The position numbers were made by a program, and so were the translations under genes. DNA of 5,356 bases from Desulfobacterales bacterium. Its GTDB lineage: Bacteria > Desulfobacterota > Desulfobacteria > Desulfobacterales > Desulfosalsimonadaceae. Numbering within the stretch: position 1 is the stretch's first letter; every line of letters begins with the position of its first letter. The stretch is taken from NCBI GenBank assembly GCA_018334855.1, contig JAGXLE010000116.1, positions 1 through 5,356 of the forward strand, read 5' to 3'. Below are positions 1-4,408 of the stretch, in pieces. The notes beneath the pieces were generated by a model, which did no database searches, was not told the origin of the DNA, and was given only the letters and a program-made list of their open reading frames with translations.

Positions 1-96
1 ACCCGCCGGGAGCATTTGGCAGCATTCCGGATGATTTGAGAAAGTGCAGTATTAAACAAGTTTGTGGCAGGCTTATGAATCGGATGTGACGATTCG
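1..96. other. Left edge, no gene assigned
   Basis: Three short plus-strand frames run in from the window edge and stop at about positions 34, 39 and 89. The longest gives only 28 residues, with no motif I recognise. Any of them could be the tail of an upstream gene, but none can be supported over chance. The stretch ends with a small inverted repeat (77-95) just ahead of the promoter of the histidine-rich gene. Confidence 0.4.
77..95. repeat. Inverted repeat upstream of the histidine-rich gene's promoter
   Basis: GAATCG (77-82) and CGATTC (90-95) form a perfect 6-base inverted repeat around a 7-base centre. The right arm ends 13 bases before the predicted -35 box at 109. It could be an operator or the stem of a weak terminator of an upstream transcript. 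The T-run at 105-110 does not follow the stem directly, so a terminator is less likely. Confidence 0.35.
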
Positions 97-108
97 GTGA
101 AAAATTTT

Positions 109-138
109 TTGCAGATGTCTTTTCTGCTGGGGTATAAT
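109..138 (+). promoter_or_regulatory. Sigma70-type promoter of the histidine-rich gene
   Basis: The -35 box is TTGCAG (109-114) and the -10 box a perfect TATAAT (133-138), separated by 18 bases. Transcription would start near 145, inside a run of eight T (141-148). The gene's ATG follows at 172 behind GGAGG at 163-167. The promoter lies inside the extended reading frame that begins with GTG at 97, which argues that this GTG is not the start. Confidence 0.7.
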
Positions 139-171
139 AATTTTTTTTCAATCAAAAACACCGGAGGCATT

Positions 172-474
172 ATGAATGACCATCACCACCATCACGGCGA
201 TGACAAACATCATCATTATCACCATGATCATGATGACAGCGGCAGCGGTTCAGGCCAGGGCGAAATGCCCATGTCCGAGAAGCTCAAAAAAATGGTGGAA
301 CACTGGCTGAAACACAATGCGGATCATGCTGCTACCTACCGTCAGTGGGCGGAGCGTGCCCGCCAGGCGGGCATGCCCGATGTGGCGGAAATACTGGAAG
401 GAGTGGCAAAAGACAGCCAGGCCATAAACGGAGACCTTGAGCGGGCGGGAGAGGTGCTGGCTGAAAAGAATTAA
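172..474 (+). CDS. Small histidine-rich, probably metal-binding protein
   Basis: A 100-residue cytosolic protein with no signal peptide or membrane segment. Residues 4-20 hold 11 histidines in clusters mixed with aspartates, a typical chelating tail for nickel, zinc or cobalt. A Gly/Ser linker follows (23-30). Residues 34-97 form a helical domain with the core HWLKHNADH, in which H44, H48 and H52 lie four residues apart on one helix face. From memory, this domain resembles a conserved small family (DUF8180-like, name not certain) that often carries such His-rich heads in anaerobes. A role in storing or delivering metal is inferred. The ATG at 172 is chosen because GGAGG ends four bases before it and a strong promoter (109-138) covers the upstream in-frame codons. 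It is monocistronic and converges on the radical SAM gene. Confidence 0.8.
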   Translation: MNDHHHHHGDDKHHHYHHDHDDSGSGSGQGEMPMSEKLKKMVEHWLKHNADHAATYRQWAERARQAGMPDVAEILEGVAKDSQAINGDLERAGEVLAEKN

Positions 475-529
475 AATCCCGGGATGCTAAGACAGAAGGG
501 GATTTGTCAGGCTACTGACTCAATTACGC

Positions 530-1804
530 TTACAGCCGCTGGATCAGATAGATATATGCCGGAAGCCTGCAAAGGGTTTTAAACTTATTGAAACTGGTGA
601 GCAGGCGGTTTTTGTCTCCTGTTTCCTCCAGCGGGGAAAGGTAGACCGCGCCCTTCGGGCAGAAGCGGTTCAGCCTGCTGCGTGTTAAATCCAGAATCGA
701 GGGCAGATGGTTGTCGGGCAGGCCGGCGCCGATTACAAAATTGGCTGTGATTTCTACGTTTTCGTACCTTCGGTTAACCTCGAGCATCCTGTCGAAGGCG
801 TCTGCCACTTTTTCCGTGCTCAGGGGCTTGCCCAGCATGGACAGGGTCCGGGCATCGCCGGATTCCAGCCCCAGGTTGATATAGGTGTAAAAGGGGAGGC
901 TGTTAAGCATTTCAAAGAGGGCTTCGTCTGCGGCAAGGATTGAATCCGCGCTCCCGAAGAGAAAAAGCCGGGGGTCTTTCATTATGGATTTGCCGAGCTC
1001 CAGGATCTCCCAGGCTTTTTGCGCGGCAAAGCCAAGCATTTCTATTCCCGCGTAGAGCGCATCGTGCTGGCCCAGGAACACGGAATTGTAATTTATCAGA
1101 TCCGGGCCGTAAAATTGTTTCAGGGCAGAAAGTTGATCGACAACGGCCTGCCTGGAGCGCACGGAAAATCCGCGCCCGGTTTTAACCCGGCAGAAAGCGC
1201 AGTTATAGAGACATCCGTCTGCGACTGTTACGGGAATTACGTCGTATTCCACGTGGCGTGTGTCGGGCGGCAGCACTGTAACCATGCCGCCTATTATCCT
1301 GTGGAGGCGGCGTCCCCTCTCTTTGAGCTTTTCCGGCGTCATTTGACGGATGCGCTGCGATAAGGCGGCCTCCGCATCTTTAAAACCAGCGGTGTCAATC
1401 GATTCGATTTTTTCTGCCAGCCTGTGCCATGCAGCAAAAGCCTCGCCGACCTCTTCTCTTTTAAATGCATCCCCGCCGAAAATCGTGTTGGTCCGGTAAG
1501 GCAGGCAGGGAATATAGTATTCTCCCGTATAATTGTGTGCACCCGAGTAGCCGCCTGCCGAGAAATACTGCCAGTCGTTTCCCGCGGTTCGTTTCAGCCA
1601 TTCCGCCGAGGTTAGCCAGTCGCCGGTGCGTCCCTGGATTGTTTTAATTTCGCCGTTTAAGTTAAAGCCGAAAATGTGGGCCGGGGTCCGGATTTCGCTG
1701 TAGCGTCCGTAGCGGAGCGGATAGCTGATTTTGATATATTCGGTTGCCCCCTGCTTTTCCGGAATAATGGCCAGTTTGTCAATATTGCTGATTTCTGCAG
1801 TCAT
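530..1804 (-). CDS. Radical SAM protein with a long N-terminal extension
   Basis: A 424-residue protein, last gene of the minus-strand cluster. The radical SAM cluster motif CLYNCAFC (C198, C202, C205; CX3CX2C) would bind the [4Fe-4S] cluster that cleaves S-adenosylmethionine. It is followed by strands typical of the partial TIM barrel, including INLGLESGD (309-317), an SAM-contact region seen in HemN/Elp3-type enzymes, and NFVIGAGLP (355-363). The motif usually lies near the N-terminus. Here about 195 residues precede it, rich in Tyr, Trp and Gly around 73-110, and I do not recognise that domain. No B12-binding or SPASM-type cysteine cluster is visible. Only lone cysteines occur at 382 and 412. 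The substrate is unknown. The start is uncertain: no AGGAGG-like site precedes the ATG, but an in-frame stop at 1820-1822 leaves no better ATG/GTG. It sits 35 bases after the Mth938-like gene, so cotranscription is likely. Confidence 0.85.
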   Translation of the reverse strand: MTAEISNIDKLAIIPEKQGATEYIKISYPLRYGRYSEIRTPAHIFGFNLNGEIKTIQGRTGDWLTSAEWLKRTAGNDWQYFSAGGYSGAHNYTGEYYIPCLPYRTNTIFGGDAFKREEVGEAFAAWHRLAEKIESIDTAGFKDAEAALSQRIRQMTPEKLKERGRRLHRIIGGMVTVLPPDTRHVEYDVIPVTVADGCLYNCAFCRVKTGRGFSVRSRQAVVDQLSALKQFYGPDLINYNSVFLGQHDALYAGIEMLGFAAQKAWEILELGKSIMKDPRLFLFGSADSILAADEALFEMLNSLPFYTYINLGLESGDARTLSMLGKPLSTEKVADAFDRMLEVNRRYENVEITANFVIGAGLPDNHLPSILDLTRSRLNRFCPKGAVYLSPLEETGDKNRLLTSFNKFKTLCRLPAYIYLIQRL

Positions 1805-1839
1805 CAGGAGGCGCTGTTTTTATACCTGTGCATGTCCGG

Positions 1840-2184
1840 CTAACAGGTGAGGTGAAAGCCGGCTGCAATTTTTCTGTTTTCCTTTTGAAGGGCGTTGAAC
1901 TCTTCGGCGGCTTCCGCCGTGGGCTTTACTATCAGGCGGATGCCCTTTTTCTCCAGTTCTTCGACAAGCTTCCGGTCCGGGGCCATCTGGCCCGGGCTGC
2001 CTTTTCCTATCACAACAATCTCGGCCCCGGCTTCCAATATATCTTCTATATCATCGGCAAGTACTATATGGCCGTTTTTTCGTTTCCAGTCCGGTTTAAC
2101 GGAGTTATTTACGATCTTAATATCGCTGGTATAGGTTTGTCCGTCTATCCGGATACTGCCGAAACGGTAACTTTCAATGCGCAT
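1840..2184 (-). CDS. Mth938-like domain protein
   Basis: A 114-residue cytosolic protein that covers the whole Mth938-like fold (DUF498/DUF598; relatives include human AAMDC and NDUFAF3). Family hallmarks visible are an N-terminal beta region with IRIDGQTY (11-18), the central loop VIGKGSPGQMAPD (58-70), the helix PTAEAAEEFNAL (88-99) and the terminal AAGFHLTC. The biochemical function of bacterial members is not established; the NDUFAF3 link to complex I assembly is known only for the mitochondrial protein. The ATG at 2184 is preferred over an upstream in-frame ATG at 2226 because a G-rich site (GAGGGGGG, reverse strand of 2192-2199) lies seven bases ahead and the family begins here. It lies 47 bases after the DNA-binding protein gene and 35 bases before the radical SAM gene, consistent with an operon. 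Confidence 0.88.
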   Translation of the reverse strand: MRIESYRFGSIRIDGQTYTSDIKIVNNSVKPDWKRKNGHIVLADDIEDILEAGAEIVVIGKGSPGQMAPDRKLVEELEKKGIRLIVKPTAEAAEEFNALQKENRKIAAGFHLTC

Positions 2185-2191
2185 TATATTT

Positions 2192-2199
2192 CCCCCCTC
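2192..2199 (-). promoter_or_regulatory. Ribosome binding site that fixes the Mth938-like start
   Basis: On the minus strand GAGGGGGG ends seven bases before the ATG at 2184. No comparable site precedes the alternative in-frame ATG at 2226. Confidence 0.7.
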
Positions 2200-2231
2200 G
2201 GCTGTTACCCGGTTATTTTTACTCAAATTTT

Positions 2232-2831
2232 TCAGGACTCTTCATTGCTGCCGAGACCTGCAAACTGCACGGTTAGGTTCACGTTTATGTTGAGCCCGCC
2301 CTGACTTGAGATCTCTTCTATCAGCCTGGCTACCAGGGAGTTTAAATTTTGCTCAGGAAGTTGAATTTCTGGTGTTGCTTTGGAGTTTCCCGTAACCCGC
2401 ACTGCAGAGGCTGAACTTGCAGAGGGTTTGCGTCCGCGTTTTGAAGGCTGTTTTATAGTGCGGTTTTTCAGGCGCGAGGTTTTTACATATTTTTTAAGCT
2501 CCGGGTAGTCGGCAAGAGTTTGTTCGAGTGTATACCTGTTCTTGCCTGTTTTCCTGGTAAGATCGTAGAGAGCTTCCACAGGCAGGTTGAAGGCTTCAGG
2601 CACCAGGTTGTAAGTATAGCCCTTGTGGGTTTTTTTCTTCTCGATGAAAAAGCCCAGGTCGCATTTTTCGCTGTTGCTCAGTTTGGCAAGTATGCTGGCT
2701 ATGTCCTGGATTTTCATATTTTTGCCGGAATCCTCGGCCACCTTTTTTGTAATTTCAGGAGATTTCATTTCCTGGCCTGAACGCATGGCGTCAATTATAA
2801 ATTCGCTGTTTGTCTTTTTGTTTTTTTCCAT
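2232..2831 (-). CDS. Putative DNA-binding protein, winged-helix-like plus AT-hook-like motif
   Basis: A 199-residue protein that I cannot place in a named family. Residues 9-79 read like a winged helix: helix SEFIIDAMRSG, then SPEITKKVAEDSG, a candidate recognition helix KIQDIASILAKLSN (40-53), and a wing around FFIEKKKTHKGYTYNL. A second charged helical part follows (80-118). A basic, low-complexity linker (119-150) contains KRGRKPS, which resembles an AT-hook core. The C-terminus has a helix (162-176) and an alternating strand LNINVNLTVQF (180-190), possibly for self-association. The third in-frame ATG (2831) is chosen because AAGGAA sits six bases ahead; starts at 2837 and 2873 would lack spacing or a site. 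It is first in its operon and faces the repeat-rich divergent region, so it may regulate both directions. That role is inferred. Its base composition is visibly AT-richer than that of its neighbours. Confidence 0.8.
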   Translation of the reverse strand: MEKNKKTNSEFIIDAMRSGQEMKSPEITKKVAEDSGKNMKIQDIASILAKLSNSEKCDLGFFIEKKKTHKGYTYNLVPEAFNLPVEALYDLTRKTGKNRYTLEQTLADYPELKKYVKTSRLKNRTIKQPSKRGRKPSASSASAVRVTGNSKATPEIQLPEQNLNSLVARLIEEISSQGGLNINVNLTVQFAGLGSNEES

Positions 2832-2891
2832 TATCATTTCCTTTTTTACTGGATTAAAATCGGCACTTTCCACTGTTTGATAAACAAGAAT

Positions 2892-2922
2892 GTTCTGGGA
2901 GATAGAACCAATTCGTTGTTCT
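2892..2922. repeat. GTTCT / AGAAC inverted repeats
   Basis: GTTCT at 2892-2896 pairs with AGAAC at 2904-2908 (7-base gap), and the same AGAAC pairs with GTTCT at 2918-2922 (9-base gap). The set lies in the predicted 5' leader of the minus-strand operon. It could be a protein site or mutually exclusive RNA hairpins. Five-base arms are short, so chance is possible. Confidence 0.35.
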
Positions 2923-2943
2923 TACTTTCTAATGTATTTGTTC
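2916..2943 (-). repeat. Two GAACAA elements at the minus-strand operon start
   Basis: On the minus strand GAACAA occurs at 2943-2938 and 2921-2916, 22 bases apart, both reading in the direction of transcription. The first overlaps the expected transcription start and the second lies about 20 bases downstream. They mirror the pair on the plus side (3147-3152, 3166-3171). An operator role is inferred. Confidence 0.45.
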
Positions 2944-2945
2944 TA

Positions 2946-2973
2946 TAAATAATGCAATAATTAAATTTGTCAA
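2946..2973 (-). promoter_or_regulatory. Promoter candidate for the minus-strand operon
   Basis: On the minus strand a perfect TTGACA (2973-2968) is followed after 16 bases by TATTTA (2951-2946). Overlapping alternatives for the -10 box exist at spacing 17 or 18. Transcription would begin near 2939, about 108 bases before the ATG at 2831. The -35 box is convincing and the -10 box is weak. Confidence 0.5.
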
Positions 2974-3016
2974 GTATGTTATGGATTTATTTACAACCGG
3001 TTATCCGTTGTCGTCG

Positions 3017-3030
3017 ATAAAAATTTTTAT
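3017..3030. repeat. Perfect 14-base AT palindrome between the two promoters
   Basis: ATAAAAATTTTTAT is fully self-complementary and lies 44 bases upstream of the minus-strand -35 box and 71 bases upstream of the plus-strand -35 box. Such a tract is expected to have a narrow minor groove and could suit an AT-hook or nucleoid protein, but AT-rich DNA makes such palindromes by chance. Confidence 0.35.
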
Positions 3031-3077
3031 ACGAATTAATTGCGGCCGGCTGTAGTGTTGTTAATGAACCGTAAATC

Positions 3078-3083
3078 GAACAA
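3078..3083 (+). repeat. Single GAACAA element between the promoters
   Basis: A fifth GAACAA copy on the plus strand, 18 bases upstream of the TTGACA at 3101. It extends the four mirrored copies near the two predicted starts, but alone it carries little weight. Confidence 0.3.
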
Positions 3084-3100
3084 ATGTTGGTGTTTTGCTC

Positions 3101-3130
3101 TTGACAGGTTTCTGCCCGCCGGAGTATGAA
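3101..3130 (+). promoter_or_regulatory. Promoter candidate for the reductase-like operon
   Basis: A perfect -35 box TTGACA (3101-3106) and a -10 box TATGAA (3125-3130) are separated by 18 bases. Transcription would start near 3137, giving a leader of about 76 bases that begins with the 19-base tandem repeat. Confidence 0.5.
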
Positions 3131-3140
3131 AATAGCGATC

Positions 3141-3178
3141 ATACGTGAACAAAGGATTAATATGTGAACAAAGGGCTA
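3141..3178 (+). repeat. 19-base tandem direct repeat in the leader
   Basis: Two adjoining 19-base units, 3141-3159 and 3160-3178, share the core GTGAACAAAGG (3145-3155 and 3164-3174) and differ at three positions. They lie directly downstream of the predicted start of the plus-strand operon. A 19-base period places the cores on nearly the same helix face, which would suit cooperative binding of a repressor. An RNA-level role in the leader is also possible. Confidence 0.6.
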
Positions 3179-3212
3179 ATGCGCCGCCTGATTTTTATCC
3201 GGGAAATTGCCG

Positions 3213-4337
3213 ATGAATCAAATAGACAGGTTCGACTACGTCTGCCGCGCCCCGAATGAATACGCCGCAAATTACAAGCAGGAAACCGGCGGAAAGATTC
3301 TGGGATTTTTCTGTTCCTATACTCCGGAAGAACTGATTTACGCCGCCGGTATATTGCCGTTTCGCCTTTTCGGCACAAAGGGCGAAATCCGGCTTGCTGA
3401 CGCGCATCTTCAGTCTTATTGCTGCTCCTTGGTCAGGGGAGGACTGGAGGCTGCATTAAACGGCAGCCTGGATTTTTTAGACGGTGCGGTTTTCCCCCAT
3501 ACCTGTGACTCGATACAGCGGCTTTCAGATATCTGGCGGTTAAACGCCGGCTTTGCCCATCATTTTGACGCGGTTTTGCCGGTAAAGCTAAATACCGACA
3601 GCGCCCGGCAGTACATGACCGAAGTTCTAAATGGCTTCAGGCAAGACCTGGAGGCCGCTTTTGAAACACAAATTTCAGATGAAGCAATCCGTGCCGCCAT
3701 AAGGGATTATAACCTTATCCGGGAAAAGCTTGAAACTCTCTACGGGCTTCGAAGCCGCGCGCCCGGCCTGTTTGAGCCTTCAACAGTTTACCGGATCACC
3801 GCTGCGGCAATGGTCATGGAGAGAAAGGAGTTTCTAGAACAGGTCACGGAATTTCTGGACGGAATTGAACGGGATGCAGCCGGAAAGAAGGAAACAGGAA
3901 GAAAAAGGATCGTGCTTTCCGGCGGTATCTGCACGCATCCGGATATATATGATCTGCTGGCAAGGGCGGGTGCAGACGTTGTCTGGGACGATCTGTGCAC
4001 CGGGGCACGCTGGTTTGAAGGCAGGGCAGCAGAAGACGCTGCAGACCCGGTGGAGGCTGTGGCCGACCGGTATCTGACCCGCAACGTTTGCCCGGCCAAA
4101 CACCTTGATATCAAGGCCCGGGCAGGGGAGCTTGTCGATACGGTGCGCCGGCAGCGGGCCGATGGGGTGATTTTTGTGCTTCTAAAGTTCTGCGATCCTC
4201 ACGCCTTTGATTATCCGTACCTCAAGGGGGTTCTCGATGAAGCGGGGATACCGGGCCTTCTGCTTGAAATCGAGGATCAGCCGCCCCCTGAAGGGCAGTT
4301 GATGACCCGTTTTGAAACCTTTGTGGATATGCTGTAG
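3213..4337 (+). CDS. BcrC/BzdN-like subunit, 2-hydroxyacyl-CoA dehydratase superfamily
   Basis: A 374-residue cytosolic subunit of the ATP-dependent benzoyl-CoA reductase / 2-hydroxyacyl-CoA dehydratase superfamily. Such subunits pair to hold [4Fe-4S] clusters that receive low-potential electrons from an ATP-hydrolysing activator, for ring reduction or dehydration of an acyl-CoA. Visible signatures are FFCSYTPEELIYAAGILPFRL (32-52 region, C34), FPHTCDSIQRL (94-104, C98) and VLLKFCDPHAFDYPYLK (322-338 region, C327); these three cysteines are the likely cluster ligands. The C-terminal EIEDQPPPEGQLMTRFETF is also typical. The length fits the BcrC type. ATG 3213 is chosen over TTG 3207, with GGGAAA eight bases before it, although this site is weak. 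The next gene, 71 bases on, encodes the partner. The substrate cannot be read: benzoyl-CoA, another aryl-CoA or a hydroxyacyl-CoA are all possible. Confidence 0.87.
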   Translation: MNQIDRFDYVCRAPNEYAANYKQETGGKILGFFCSYTPEELIYAAGILPFRLFGTKGEIRLADAHLQSYCCSLVRGGLEAALNGSLDFLDGAVFPHTCDSIQRLSDIWRLNAGFAHHFDAVLPVKLNTDSARQYMTEVLNGFRQDLEAAFETQISDEAIRAAIRDYNLIREKLETLYGLRSRAPGLFEPSTVYRITAAAMVMERKEFLEQVTEFLDGIERDAAGKKETGRKRIVLSGGICTHPDIYDLLARAGADVVWDDLCTGARWFEGRAAEDAADPVEAVADRYLTRNVCPAKHLDIKARAGELVDTVRRQRADGVIFVLLKFCDPHAFDYPYLKGVLDEAGIPGLLLEIEDQPPPEGQLMTRFETFVDML

Positions 4338-4395
4338 AAACTGTATTGAAATTATGTTTGAATCCGGGAGCCGTAGTTGAGCCTGTATCATAAAA

Positions 4396-4401
4396 CGGAG
4401 G
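4396..4401 (+). promoter_or_regulatory. Ribosome binding site of the BcrB-like gene
   Basis: CGGAGG ends seven bases before the ATG at 4409, an optimal arrangement. It sets the start of the second subunit and is clearly stronger than the site in front of the first subunit. Confidence 0.75.
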
Positions 4402-4408
4402 CAGTCTG

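Larger units (their letters stand above)
2832..3212. promoter_or_regulatory. Divergent control region between the two operons
   Basis: This 381-base region without a credible gene holds, from left to right: GTTCT/AGAAC inverted repeats (2892-2922), two minus-strand GAACAA elements, a minus-strand promoter candidate (2946-2973), the palindromes AACCGGTT (2995-3002) and ATAAAAATTTTTAT (3017-3030), a plus-strand GAACAA at 3078, a plus-strand promoter candidate (3101-3130) and a 19-base tandem repeat (3141-3178). It is strongly AT-rich in its left half: only 14 of the 60 bases in 2941-3000 are G or C. Confidence 0.75.

Noticed and set aside
97..171. A 25-codon upstream extension of the histidine-rich protein from GTG 97
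   Set aside because: The predicted promoter lies inside it, its GTG has no good binding site, and GGAGG precedes the ATG at 172.
474..519. Possible terminators between the convergent genes: AAATCCC/GGGATTT (474-480, 499-505) and GTCAG-GCTA-CTGAC (506-519)
   Set aside because: Stems are short, the first has an 18-base loop, and no T-run follows either on the plus or minus strand.
1019..1363. A 114-residue plus-strand open frame
   Set aside because: It is antisense to the radical SAM motif region and looks like a mirror of real coding constraint.
1828..2304. A 158-residue plus-strand open frame
   Set aside because: It lies antisense across the Mth938-like gene, which has clear family motifs. 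It has no recognisable motif and no well-placed binding site.
3126..3167. A 13-codon frame MKIAIIREQRINM with GGAG nearby
   Set aside because: The GGAG is only one base from the ATG, the start overlaps the predicted -10 box, and the peptide is too short to judge.
3141..3178. The two 19-base repeats as the start of a CRISPR array or plasmid iterons
   Set aside because: There are only two abutting copies, with no spacers, no cas genes and no replication initiator nearby.
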